Below, piece after piece: positions 21,840 through 35,200 of a stretch of DNA of 64,000 nucleotides. How positions within the stretch are numbered: position 1 is the stretch's first letter; every line of letters begins with the position of its first letter. Origin of the DNA: Apium graveolens (taxonomy: Eukaryota > Streptophyta > Magnoliopsida > Apiales > Apiaceae); NCBI RefSeq assembly GCF_009905375.1, contig NW_027417199.1, positions 45,702 through 109,701 on the forward strand, in the 5' to 3' direction. Below the pieces are notes generated by a model that made no database searches, was not told the DNA's origin, and was given only the letters and a program-made list of their open reading frames with translations. A program made the translations under genes and the position numbers.

Positions 21840-22690
21840 TTAAACCTGCATAATGCCAACAACTAGAAGCAAACGGACAATCGAAAAAACATACCCCAGG
21901 TGTTCAATATCTGCCATACACATAGGGCAAGTTATTGGTAGCCGCACTCCCTTTGCACTCAATCTTCTTCGAACATGGATGTTATTTCTACAAAATCTCC
22001 ACAAGAAAATTTTGATCTTGTGAGGAAGATTCAGTCTCCACAACTTGCTCCAGCCATTAGATTGATAGACACTACCAGGTCCTATATTGGAATCATGCCA
22101 AAGCTGATAACCTGTCTTCACTGTATATTGACCATTTGTCGTTCGAGACCATGCTAAACGATCAACTGCAGGATTTTGTGGGATACGCACTGCCAAGATC
22201 AGACGAGCATCATCCTCTGTAAAAAAGGACTTAACTTTATCCGCCTCCCAACTCCTATCATCTGTTCTGAAAAAACTTGATACCTGCACTTGATTACAGC
22301 CATAGTCTATACTTTGAGACACACAAAAATCATCCTTATTCTGCAACCATGGGTCCCTTATTGCATTGATGTCCCTACCGTCTCCAAGAATCCATCTATA
22401 CCCCTTACAAACGCGTCTCCTTGCTGTCATGATCCCCGACCATATGTAGCTAGATCCTGGACTCACAGAGGCATGAAGAAAATGAGAATCTGGGTAATAA
22501 CGTGCTTTGTAAACACGAGCAACCAATGAATGAGGCTTTTTTATAAAATTCCAACAGTGTTTCCCCAATAGTGCTATATTGAAACCGTAAAGATTCCTAA
22601 AACCCATACCACCTCTACTCTTCGATGAACTCATAGAATCCCAAGAGAGCCAGCTTATTCCTCGTCTATCACTAGAGCTAGTACACCACC
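21840..22690 (-). pseudogene. LINE ORF2 region after RT, with zinc-binding RT domain
   Basis: Minus-strand reading begins at the Gypsy junction with YWWCTSSSDRRGISWLSWD. It continues through GGMGFRNLYGFNIALLGKH, ARYYPDSHFL and PGSSYIWSGIM. The zinc-binding RT domain follows (KLWRLNLPHKIKIFLWRFC, NNIHVRRRL, CPMCMADIEHLGYVF). In the normal domain the last part carries CxxC and HxxxxC; here CPMC and the His are present but the following Cys is lost at a frameshift near 21880. The upstream half of ORF2 is at 36367-38825. Confidence 0.88.
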
Positions 22691-22695
22691 AATAC

Positions 22696-25600
22696 TGTAA
22701 CACCCCCAGATCCGGGGTCGGGGATCCGGGTCGTCACGAGTTCCATTTCCCTTAATAACACCCAATCTTAATAATTACTCAACTACTCTGTACTGTGACC
22801 CCACAATAAACACACATACCACACGTTATAGTCTCAGAGATGAACATCCAAAAATAACCACAAGTCATTTTATTCCACAATTATCTGCCAATACATCTTA
22901 AAAGGTTTTCTGAATAAATTTACATTTCTTTGCCATTATTATAATTCATAAATATAAATAAATCTGGTACATCAAAATTTGAAAGCCTAGCCTATTGGTA
23001 GTTCCTACCTCAGCTACGGCGGCATCAATGCTTCTAGAAAACTGTGGAACGTCTCCTAATCGCTTGCGAATCGGGAGCTTGGTTCTGTTCATCTTTTCTA
23101 TCTGATGTTGTGTGATGAAAGAAGAAAGCAAGGGTGAGCAGCAAGCCCACCAAAATAATATGTATAATGATTAATAGTATATGAGCCTTCTCATAGTACT
23201 CATGAAAGTCTTGGTCAAAAGAAATGAACCAAGTTTGATATCTTAATGTGATGAAATCGCAAAATATTCAGTATATATACATATATACTTTTGAAAATAT
23301 TGGAAGTCCTCTTCCATGCATAATACACACAGAGTTCCAGTGTATAACTGTATAAAAATACCGTTGCAAGGTGATCTCATATATCTAACCTTGTCTCAAC
23401 GTTTTTCTGAAAATCTTTGTCATGCATAAGATAATCATTTACTAGATATAAGTTTAAAAAAAAATGAAGTTACAAGATACTCCAATATACTTTATATCTA
23501 CATACTACTTGAACTACCACCGTTCAAGTTATAATCAGTTTCAAAGTTCATCACCCAGATGAGACTACAAGATAAGACTTGAATAGATTCAATCTTTGAA
23601 ATATCATTATAAATAATGAAGTTACGAGATACTTCATTAAGTCCTGATATATATATCCATATATATATATCTCATACATTTCCTGAAAATCTCTGTCATG
23701 TAAAGTATGAACAGAGTTATAATATCCAATGAATTTTGGAAAGGAAAAGAATTTTGGCATAAACCAGATATCTTGCTGATCAGGCAAAGATACCAATAAG
23801 TAACCTTTTCTACTGTAGATGGATGAATTCCTCACCCGTCATCACCCTGGCCGCATTAGGACCTCGCGCTAGACCGTTACCCGGCCACTCACGCGTTGAT
23901 GGACTACCACCCAGCCACTTACACTTTGATAGACCGTACCCCGGCCTGTCGCTTATGCCGACTCAATTAGATGGGCTTACTTCCCGAACATTGGGCAAAT
24001 AATCAATTCATTTATCAAAACAGCAACCTTGTTGCGAATATAAAATACACCATAGAGCCGGATCCCTCAGGTTTTGAACGAGTATTTAAATCCCCTTTAA
24101 AAGGAAGATCTTAAATATAAAAATGAGTTTTGGGATCCGCTCTAACTTTTAAAAATCATTTTGAAGACTCGAAAACACTTTAAAGAGTGTTTGGAGTGAT
24201 GCTGATTTAATAAAGTAAATCAGTCCCAATATATTTAGAAAATGTCTGAATATTATTATTTAAATAATATTCCCATAAAGAATAATCTTTATACAAATAA
24301 TTGAAGTAGAAGTTGTAAGACTTATACTTGAAATGAGTATTAAATAACCAAAGATATACTTATATGAAAGTACTATCTTTATTTGAATAATCGAAAATAA
24401 GTTTGATTATCGAAACATTATTCTTTAATAAAATACAGAATATATCTCAGCAAATAATCGGAGTCATAGATCCTCAAATGAATATTCAAATAATATTCAT
24501 TAAATAATATAAACTGAGTCATAAGCCCTCGAATGAATATTCAAATAATATTCAATAAATAATATAAAAGAGTCATAAGCCCTCGAATGAATATTCAAAT
24601 AATAAAATAAAAGGAGTCATAAGTCCTCGAATGAATATTCGTAATAATATTCATTAAATAAAATAAAGTTATCGAATAAACCTTATTCGATTAATAGTTT
24701 TTTAAAAACTATATCAATATATATATATATATATATAAATATATATTATACTCGGGAGCCTCGCCTCCCGGTTTAGAAATATGTTCACCTTTTATCCCCT
24801 ATACTAAGGGTAAACTCAAATACCGCTTATCTCTAGCATAGGTATTATGCAACTATAAGCATTTGAACCAACAGATATATAAATCAAGAATATGAAACAG
24901 GCATGCATATATACCATATCACATGCTACAATATATCGCAAGAATTTGCTAATAACCAATATGCATTTATCGCAAGATCATGCATATACACATATACATC
25001 ACAACAACAGTTATACGGGTAGAAAACTTGCCTGAGCGACTGGGGGTTACGAATGGCTCGGGACGAGTCTGGTAACCTATAAACAACAAGTAAGTTGGAA
25101 TTAAACCAAAGTCACTTGTAAATCTATACTTTAACTAACTTAGACTATAACGCTTGTTTTGCGCTTACTGATTCTCTTAAGTCACTCGAGTACCCTCGGC
25201 TCCACCATTTTTAATAATTTAACCTTTACGAGTTTTAAGGCGATTCCTTCGCGAGTGTCTTACCAACTGCCTAACACACTTACCATAAATGTTTCATACA
25301 TTAATTAACCCTTTCTGGTCTTTAACCTATGTTTCAAAGTAAGGCGAGGGGAAAAGTTTCGTCCGCAAAACGCCGTTACTTGAAACGGTCGTTTCTCCTA
25401 AACCGTGCATCGGAATCGAATGAACTATATATCAAAACGAAGCTCGTAACATGAGCTATCTAAACATGGCAGTGGTCATAATCTAGCAGGGGGTTCTCGG
25501 GTCCTAATGTTATGCACAAAAACAGTCCAAAGAAAATCGGACATTACGACGGCTATGTTTACGCGATTACCAATGTTTAAACTACTCCAATTAACCACCA

Positions 25601-26711
25601 ACCAACTCATAACCATCAATACAACAAAACTTCACCTAAACCATATCACATCAGTCCATAATCTCCAAGGTTTTCAACTCAAACAACCACAATCAAGACC
25701 TATGAACTATAATCAAGCTTCAATTACCAAAACACTTCCAAATCAAACCAAACTACTAATAATCACAATCCATGCTTCTCATTTCACAACACCAACCATT
25801 AAACTTACTAACAAATAAAGTAAAGGCTAGGGTTTGAAGTTTATACCTTCCTTGGGAGGTGTTAAGTTGCTAGGAAGCCTTAGGGAGCCTCCTACAAGCT
25901 TGATCATGATTATTTGGACGAGACTTGTGAACAAGAGTTGTAGGCCATCTCAATACCTTTCCAATGAGCTATAGAACACAATATTTGAGTGAGAAATGAA
26001 GGAGATACAGCAGTTTTAGTGTTCTGGTTCTGTTTTGGCCGAGAGCATGAAGAACAATGCCTTGGTTTCTTTTTGATTTTGATGAAAAATGATTTGATTG
26101 GCTTGGTTGGTTTGATTTTTTGTGTTTGTTTTAGTAAATTACCTAGTTGCCCTTGATTTTGTGTGGTTAAAAAGCCACCACATCTCCTTCCTTCCCATGT
26201 CATGCTTGTGTCATCCTCATGATGTCATCCTCCCCTCCTTGTCCTCTTTCTATTGGTTGGATGACATCATCCCCACTAATCCCCTTGATTAACTTCCTAA
26301 TCGTTTGCCTAATGACCGCTGATCTGTTATACGGTTCGCTTAACTTTCGTTTTCATTTATCGTTTGAGGGATCATACCCGGGATCTTATTACTTAGGTTC
26401 CCTTAACCTTTCTCAACATATTATATTCCTTTTATGATCCTCTCCTATAATCCTTTAATATAAATCCTTTTTATCCTGTTACCTTTTTCTCAAATCTTTC
26501 CGTATCTAGTGTATTTCCGGGAAAAATCAAAGTGTTCGGATTTGGATTCTGACGATCTTTACATACACTTATATCCCATATAAAGTACTAATAAAATCTC
26601 AGAATATCCATATCAGAACCCCTACATAGTGTGGCATGAAAAGTTTTCTCATTCAGCAAAAACACTATTCATAAGGGTTTCAAAAATTTCCCAAAAATTG
26701 GGGTTATTACA
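22696..26711 (-). mobile_element. Gypsy-1 left LTR (3' LTR)
   Basis: 4,016 bp, nearly identical to 32299-36366. It contains a tandem repeat of about 60 bp (24470-24666) in four copies, a GC-rich hairpin (CGGGAG...CTCCCG) near 24752-24769, and an (AT)n run. The right copy has one more 60-bp unit and a shorter (AT)n. Duplicate small reading frames inside both LTRs have no known match and are not called genes. Confidence 0.93.
24470..24666. repeat. 60-bp tandem repeat in left LTR, four copies
   Basis: Each unit reads GGAGTCATAAG(C/T)CCTCGAATG then AATATTCAAATAATATTCA with small changes. The right LTR has the same array with five copies. Confidence 0.8.
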
Positions 26712-26728
26712 GTCTCCCCTCCTTAAAA
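26712..26728 (-). other. Gypsy-1 polypurine tract
   Basis: The minus strand reads AAGGAGGGGAGAC directly before the LTR start TGTAATAACCCC. It would prime plus-strand DNA synthesis. Confidence 0.75.
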
Positions 26729-26734
26729 GGATTC

Positions 26735-27240
26735 CGTCCCGGAATCAGATAGAAAGTGAATAGGGATACTCTCTTAGCATTGTACTTTCTAACTCTCGAG
26801 TAAATTTTCCCACATTGTGGTTCTACCATCAAACTCTTACTAGTTTGATAACCCTTCTCCTAAGCACTCGTTTCTTTTTACTCTATACCCTTCCTGGTTG
26901 CTCCATATAGGTTACGTCTGGTTGCATGTCTATGCGCTCATATGCCCCTATTTGTCTGGCATCCGAATTACACTTCCTTAACATTGATACGTGGAACACG
27001 TTATGAACTTGCTACATGTTCGGGGGTAGGGCTAGCTCATATGCTAACTTCCCAAACGTCTTAATATATCCAAGGGTCCAACAAATTGTAGACTTAGCTT
27101 TCCTTTCTTTCCGAACCTCATCAATCCTTTTCAAGGGTTTCCAAGGGGATACCTATAACATTACTAGGCCCCCTATTTCATACTCTTTGTCCTTTTTTTG
27201 AGTCAAATCAGCATACCTCTTATGTCCATCTTGGGTTACT
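26735..27240 (-). pseudogene. Gypsy-1 integrase C-terminus and chromodomain remnant
   Basis: The minus strand gives shifting-frame echoes of the Gypsy-2 tail. VSPWKGL-like words lie near 27140-27170, a block resembling the GPF and NVFHVSML region follows, then RVLRR and WWNHNVGKFTRELES near 26790-26880, like the chromodomain end WRNPRVKESTWELES of Gypsy-2. Too damaged to translate. Confidence 0.55.
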
Positions 27241-30200
27241 ACCAGCCGTCCTCTGATTAGATCTATTATATCCCTGGTCCTTTGGACTACTGCGGGTCTG
27301 AGCATCTTGCGCTCTACAACTTCATCCTAACATAAGGGAGATCGACATTATCTTCCCTCAAGGATCTCATAAGGTGACACCTCGATAATGACATATGATC
27401 TATTGTCGTGATATAACTAAATCCGCGTTAAGTGATCATTCCAAATTCTTTCAAGTCTATTGCACAGACTCTCATTATAGCGTTTAGCATTAGAGCTTTT
27501 GCTTCTCAATACCCATTCTCTTCTAGTTCGTAATCGCTACAACCTTCCGTTCCTAATATTATACTAGTTATACTTTTGCTCGTTAGCGTTCTATAACCTT
27601 TTAATGACCACGACAACCTTAGTATCACGAATGTGTTTCCATTCCGCATACTACCACTACTTTATTACTCCTTTTTCAGTTGTTTCTATTTTTCAAAATT
27701 TGATCAATCAAATAGAAGTAAAGGAATTTGTTGAGAGATCACTATGATCATGAACACTTGTTATATTGCATAGTTAGTACAGAAGGTGGCCAGCCTTTAG
27801 TACTTGACAAGCAATTAAACAATAGTTGGTATCCTACTAGGCTTCTATCATACAGATAGACAGTCATTCGGCAATACCTCCCCTTCTGGAAGGGTTGTTC
27901 TTCTCAACTTACATGAAATGAAAAGAAGAGAAAAGAACGAACTGAAGAGAATTGTATATATATAAAAAAATATACTGCCACAAAATATCTGGCTTGGAAC
28001 CTACCTCTGAACTATAGAGGTTTGTCATAGGAGAACAAAACATATACGTATTTATATCAGCATCAAGTATTATAGCATCGTATTTCCCATGCCTAAATAT
28101 TTCTATTCCGTCCATCATTCTATGGACCCATGCTCTTCCTCGAGCTTATACACAATCACCTTTGAAACTCCCTCGATTTCGAAAATCGAACCTGGGATCT
28201 CATTTTAGACATCACCGTTACTAGAGTTCTATGCTTGCACCGCAACCTTCCTCATATAGTAATACGACTCTCTTTTCATAAGAGGGAATAAATATCCAAT
28301 AGGTAGATACTCTACTTAATTAGTCTATCAATGATAACTTATACACTACCACGACCCGTTTAGTGGTACTCAATCTCAACATCCATTCCAATACAACTCT
28401 CACGGTTGTAATCAGCTCATTACTCGCAGAATCATTGCTGCATTACTATGGCCCACCGTTGACCTACTGTAGTCATTCATTTTCCATGAAGTCTTAATAG
28501 CTAACCATACGGAGTCCATACATGTCGTATCAAATCCTTCTAAGGAGGTAACATAATCACCATTCATGATTCATGGAGTACACTCCTGATCCTAACATAG
28601 ATACATGACATGAAGCATATAAAATTGCAGAAGAGTTTCAATCAAAGCACCGATAGCAGGTTAATACCATTCTTAATCATATGCCTTCAATAGAAGACTT
28701 AACTCAAAGGTTTGTTTGGTCCTTTTTGAAACATGGTCCTGGCTTATCTCAAGATAGGACCTTCTAAGATAGATAGCCCGTTCATGGCGATTACACAAAT
28801 TAAACCTTTACCAACTACTATTACGGTTGGGTATTGCACAGTCATCAGAAGGAATGTCAATCTTCCAAACCATAATTCAACCTTCACATTTTTAACCATC
28901 ATCACTGTATTCTTTTGGCACACGCGCCTATAATTATCCACTTACCTTTAAAGTGTCGGCCACCTCTTTGGCCTTTCCTGATAGTACAATTTCCTTATAG
29001 TCAATGTCATTTTAACCACCTCCAAATAATTTTCTACCTCATTTCAATCACAGCTTATGTGAAGATGTTTTCCTTAAAATCTGATGGGAAAGAAAAGAAA
29101 AAAAAATCACCATTTTTCCATAAGTTATTGCCTCAATCTTTAGAGGCTAATCACTGTCAAGACTGACTCTCAATCATACTTAGAACATTTTTTATCTTAA
29201 GTCCTAATTGCCCTGAACAATTTCGACCATTACTGGTTCGATCCATACTTTCTCATGGTTTAACACGTGCCCCACTTGGCATCATTATAATTATGTCATA
29301 TTTCCTTTATCAACATTTTATTCTTGAGAATTTCGAATATTTCCTTTCTCCTTGTAAAACCTCTAAGGTTATCCTTCAATCGTTCCTCCTGTATTCCCTA
29401 TATACAGGGCATATCAAAATACCATTTACTAATACTAGAACCATTGTCTATATACTTCTGAAAAATTTCTCCACTGATCCTTAAAGGTTATTATTACCTT
29501 AATCCTTTCCAATTCATACTGTCAAAACTCATACTATCCCTATTAAGGGTGAAATGCCAACCTTTATGCATTCCCCTAGGATTCGTTTTAAGTTACCGAT
29601 GTTCTATCCTTAATTCCACCTTTAAAAAGGTACAAGCATCCTTCCATGGATAAATAAAGTCATATATCCCTGATAAGGGTATCTTATTCAATCATTTCCA
29701 CCTCGATAGTCTATACCGAATTTCACAATAGCATCCTTATTCAAGTTAAGGTCAATCCACATGGCCTCCAAAAGATAAAAATGGTTATCCGCTTTTCTTT
29801 CCTGATTTGGTAATGATCACATGGATGATCTGGAAGATATTGGTCGTGTTCAACGTGAACTTCTTCTTAATAAATCCTTATTTACTTTTGTTGTTTATCT
29901 CAACAGTCATCTCAATGTTGGGATATCTTTCATACCTGGCGTCTCCCTTCCTGGGTATCAAGCCACCGGTCTTACACTTCACATTCTTGAAGGTCACTTC
30001 CTTCATCCAATTTTCTTAATTTCTTACTTTCTTGTCTCCTCAGTCTATCCGCGTCTCATTATTTATCCTTCGAACTATCTCAAGGTTTCTTCGAATCCTC
30101 CCAACTTACAGGGGATAATATATATGTATCTATTATACCTTCAACCATCAATTTAACTCATGGTATATCACCCTCATCCTGACGATTACATACTTTTCTA

Positions 30201-31000
30201 TGTCTATTATTACGAGTCTTTAGGGTTTCCTCATACCCAACTCCCTTATCATTCCTCAAACTCTATTGCCTTTATATTCCTTTCCACTTCAGTTTCTTTT
30301 TATTTTCCTTTCTCTTATCGTTATTTCATGAACCAACACAACATAAGCATTGATTTCAAACATCCCGTCATTCTGGATTCGTGTCTTCAGAACGAATCTT
30401 GATAACTTTTACAACTTAGATTCATAATTCATCATACTCGTCTGCCTTTGTTCTGGCTCTAAAGCTTTTACACTATTCCATAACCTTGGGAATTACTTTC
30501 CCGAAAATAATTGGCTGAACTTTAATCAGTTTATTATAATCTCTTGCTCCGTGCCTTCCTTGGCCTTTCACCAGCGGGTGGTCTCTCTCTTGGGAGGGTA
30601 AGTGACAAAAACAGTCTTTTGTGATTCGTCAATCATTTAGAATCTCAAATGATTCCTATATTTCCTTTAGCCAGGCTCTTGCCTCGACTAAGTCAACCTG
30701 TTCCTTGGAACTCTGAGAGCTTAACGATTTAAAGGTCATGAAAGAATTTCCTGCCGCATTGTCCCCTCAGGGTGGTGGTTGGGGATAATAGTCTAAGTTC
30801 TGTCTAGACAGGTCCATAAATTGCCATATAGGAGTACCGTCTCGGGTCTTCTTTCCTTACTCGACTTTCTGTTTCCTTAGTATGAAATGTTTCCACCTTC
30901 TCCCATAATCGGGGTTATCTTATACATTAAAAACCTTGTTTTCCACTCTATTATGTTATGGGTTCTTTCTTTCTTGATGGCAACCTCCCTGACTATCACA
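27241..31000 (-). pseudogene. Gypsy-1 interior, decayed, partly unassigned
   Basis: No reading frame above about 110 codons on either strand, and the small ones lack recognisable motifs. By position it should hold the rest of integrase, but it is about 2 kb longer than the matching interval in Gypsy-2. The plus strand is T/C-rich in long patches, so the sense strand is purine-rich. It may contain an acquired sequence or reshuffled pol, which I could not resolve. Confidence 0.4.
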
Positions 31001-31880
31001 CTCTGGGTTTGCCCTAAATCCTATTCCTCAAACTATGGCTCTCATCTAAGTTCTCATCCTTATGCTCTTGAACTTTCAGAACCCAAATTCTATAGGAATA
31101 CCTCATTATTCCCTTATCATCATTCTCAGTATTAATCTCATATTTATTTGTTGGCTCTCTGCCTTCATTCATCACCTTTTTCTGGCACAATATGCTCTTT
31201 TCCAATAATTCGATCTCTATTGCAATCTCAAACAGCTTTTCGGTACCGGCTCCGGTTACCTTCACTACTATTTCCATTTTCTCAAAATCTCTTATCAACT
31301 CTCCCAAAGACATTATCATCTTGAGTCTCTCCTTTTTACTAATGGCATCAGCCACCACATTGGCTTTCCCCGAATGATAAAGAATCTCCCAATCATAATT
31401 CTTGATTAGCTCTAACCGCCTCCTCTGGCGTATGTTGAGCTCTTTCTACGTAAGAATGTACTAGAGCACTTATGGCTTAGGTAATTCTCGCACTTCTCTC
31501 CATACAAGTAGTGCCTCCAATCTTTAGGGTAAAACTATTGCCACGAGCCTAAGCTCATGGGCGGGGATATCGAATTTCATATTACCTTAATTGTCTTGAC
31601 GCAGACGCGATTATCTTGCTGTGCTAGGAAGCACCCTAATTCCTTATGCGAAGCGTCACTTACAAATCACAAAATCTCCTTTTTCCATCCGGCAACGCCA
31701 ACATAGGGGCCGTCACCAACCTTTGCTTCAGTTCTTAAAAGCTGTTCTCGCATTTCTCTGTCTATTCGAACTTCTCAGTCTTATGAGTAAGCCGCGTTAA
31801 AGGGGCTACTATCTTTACAAACTTCAACGAACCTCTGGTAGTGACCGGCCAATCCTACCTCTGGTAGTCGACCCAACCAG
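31001..31880 (-). pseudogene. pol: Gypsy-1 RT end, RNase H and integrase start (decayed)
   Basis: On the minus strand, RT-end words (APLTRL, EKFE) lie near 31780-31830. RNase H echoes (LKQRLVTAPM, LALPDG, DFVI, SDASHKELG) are spread over several frames at 31610-31740. 31358-31014 is open for 114 codons with MVADAISKKERL, the counterpart of VVADALSRKEKL in Gypsy-2 at about 61675, followed by the same EKMEI(E/V)V stretch. These place the segment at the RNase H/integrase junction. Confidence 0.75.
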
Positions 31881-32282
31881 GGTCATCAATTCATCAGTGG
31901 TCCTTTATCCAATCTCGTCAGGATCCTCCATGGGATCCTCCTCAGCAACTATCCCTTCTAGGACAACATCCTCAACTGCTACATCCTCAATATCAACATC
32001 ATCCGGTCCTACGTTAGGACGCTCTATTGGATCCACAATCCGATCTCCAATTAGTAATAAAACATCATCGCGTTGATGTTCCTCAACTTCAGGGTTCGGA
32101 GTCCCGCTACCATATACGATAACGAACTACGCTTCTATCGCTACATTTCTAAGGGTTCCCATAAGGGTTTTAACTGTCAGTACTACGTTAGGTAGTCCGA
32201 CTATGAACTTGGCAAGAGTTCTTATTATCTTAGTGAACTTATTATCTTAACGTCCCATCATCTCTGAGGTTTATAACGCTTA
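31881..32282 (-). other. Gypsy-1 leader with truncated start of the polyprotein
   Basis: Between the primer-binding site and the RT-end remnant there is only about 400 bp, including an Asp/Glu-rich coding-like stretch (DDVDIEDVAVEDVV). Gag, protease and most of RT, some 2.5 kb in Gypsy-2, are missing, so the interior carries a large deletion. Confidence 0.6.
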
Positions 32283-32294
32283 GCTCTGATACCA
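32283..32294 (-). other. Gypsy-1 primer-binding site (tRNA-Met)
   Basis: The plus strand GCTCTGATACCA is the complement of TGGTATCAGAGC, the initiator tRNA-Met site. It is four bases from the LTR edge at 32299. Confidence 0.9.
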
Positions 32295-32298
32295 TTTC

Positions 32299-35200
32299 TG
32301 TAACACCCCCAGATCCGGGGTCGGGGATCCGGGTCGTCACGAGTTCCATTTCCCTTAATAACACCCAATCTTAATAATTACTCAACTACTCTGTACTGTG
32401 ACCCCACAATAAACACACACACCACACGTTATAGTCTCAGAGATGAACATCCAAAAATAACCACAAGTCATTTTATTCCACAATTATCTGCCAATACATC
32501 TTAAAAGGTTTTCTGAATAAATTTACATTTCTTTGCCATTATTATAATTCATAAATATAAATAAATCTGGTACATCAAAATTTGAAAGCCTAGCCTATTG
32601 GTAGTTCCTACCTCAGCTACGGCGGCATCAATGCTTCTAGAAAACTGCGGAACGTCTCCTAATCGCTTGCGAATCGGGAGCTTGGTTCTGTTCATCTTTT
32701 CTATCTGATGTTGTGTGATGAAAGAAGAAAGCAAGGGTGAGCAGCAAGCCCACCAAAATAATATGTATAATGATTAATAGTATATGAGCCTTCTCATAGT
32801 ACTCATGAAAGTCTTGGTCAAAAGAAATGAACCAAGTTTGATATCTTAATGCGATGAAGTCGCAAAATATTCAGTATATATACATATATACTTTTCAAAA
32901 TATTGGAAGTCCTCTTCCATGCATAATACACACAGAGTTCCAGTGTATAACTGTATAAAAATACCGTTGCAAGGTGATCTCATATATCTAACCTTGTCTC
33001 AACGTTTTTCTGAAAATCTTTGTCATGCATAAGATAATCATTTACTAGATATAAGTTTAAAAAAAAATGAAGTTACAAGATACTCCAATATACTTTATAT
33101 CTACATACTACTTGAACTACCACCGTTCAAGTTATAATCAGTTTCAAAGTTCATCACCCAGATGAGACTACAAGATAAGACTTGAATAGATTCAATCTTT
33201 GAAATATCATTATAAATAATGAAGTTACGAGATACTTCATTAAGTCCTGATATATATATCCATATATATATATATATCTCATACATTTCCTGAAAATCTC
33301 TGTCATGTAAAGTATGAACAGAGTTATAATATCCAATGAATTTTGGAAAGGAAAAGAATTTTGGCATAAACCAGATATCTTGCTGATCAGGCAAAGATAC
33401 CAATAAGTAACCTTTTCTACTGTAGATGGATGAATTCCTCACCGGTCATCACCCTGGCCGCATTAGGACCTCGCGCTAGACCGTTACCCGGCCACTCACG
33501 CGTTGATGGACTGCCACCCAGCCACTTACACTTTGATAGACCGTACCCCGGCCTGTCGCTTATGCCGACTCAATTAGATGGCCTTACTTCCCGAACATTG
33601 GGCAAGTAATCAATTCATTTATCAAAACAGCAATCTTGTTGCGAATATAAAATACACCATAGAGCCGGATCCCTCAGGTTTTGAACGAGTATTTAAATCC
33701 CCTTTAAAAGGAAGATCTTAAATATAAAAATGAGTTTTGGGATCCGCTCTAACTTTTAAAAATCATTTTGAAGACTCGAAAACACTTTAAAGAGTGTTTG
33801 GAGTGATGCTGATTTAATAAAGTAAATCAGTCCCAATATATTTAGAAAATGTCTGAATATTATTATTTAAATAATATTCCCATAAAGAATAATCTTTATA
33901 CAAATAATTGAAGTAGAAGTTGTAAGACTTATACTTGAAATGAGTATTAAATAACCAAAGATATACTTATATGAAAGTACTATCTTTATTTGAATAATCG
34001 AAAATAAGTTTGATTATCGAAATATTATTCTTTAATAAAATACAGAATATATCTCAGCAAATAATCGGAGTCATAGATCCTCAAATGAATATTCAAATAA
34101 TATTCATTAAATAATATAAACTGAGTCATAAGCCCTCGAATGAATATTCAAATAATATTCAATAAATAATATAAAAGAGTCATAAGCCCTCGAATGAATA
34201 TTCAAATAATAAAATAAAAGGAGTCATAAGTCCTCGAATGAATATTCGTAATAATATTCAAATAATAAAATAAAAGGAGTCATAAGTCCTCGAATGAATA
34301 TTCGTAATAATATTCATTAAATAAAATAAAGTTATCGAATAAACCTTATTCGATTAATAGTTTTTTAAAAACTATATCAATATATATATATAAATATATA
34401 TTATACTCGGGAGCCTCGCCTCCCGGTTTAGAAATATGTTCACCTTTTATCCCCTATACTAAGGGTAAACTCAAATACCGTTTATCTCTAGCATAGGTAT
34501 TATGCAACTATAAGCATTTGAACCAACAGATATATAAATCAAGAATATGAAACAGGCATGCATATATACCATATCACATGCTACAATATATCGCAAGAAT
34601 TTGCTAATAACCAATATGCATTTATCGCAAGATCATGCATATACACATATACATCACAACAACAGTTATACGGGTAGAAAACTTGCCTGAGCGACTGGGG
34701 GTTACGAATGGCTCGGGACGAGTCTGGTAACCTATAAACAACAAGTAAGTTGGAATTAAACCAAAGTCACTTGTAAATCTATACTTTAACTAACTTAGAC
34801 TATAACGCTTGTTTTGCGCTTACTGATTCTCTTAAGTCACTCGAGTACCCTCGGCTCCACCATTTTTAATAATTTAACCTTTACGAGTTTTAAGGCGATT
34901 CCTTCGCGAGTGTCTTACCAACTGCCTAACACACTTACCATAAATGTTTCATACATTAATTAACCCTTTCTGGTCTTTAACCTATGTTTCAAAGTAAGGC
35001 GAGGGGAAAAGTTTCGTCCGCAAAACGCCGTTACTTGAAACGGTCGTTTCTCCTAAACCGTGCATCGGAATCGAATGAACTATATATCAAAACGAAGCTC
35101 GTAACATGAGCTATCTAAACATGGCAGTGGTCATAATCTAGCAGGGGGTTCTCGGGTCCTAATGTTATGCACAAAAACAGTCCAAAGAAAATCGGACATT

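Noticed and set aside
25507..26437. Small frames duplicated at 35162-36092
   Set aside because: They lie inside the two LTRs of Gypsy-1 and are duplicated only because LTRs are; no recognised motif.
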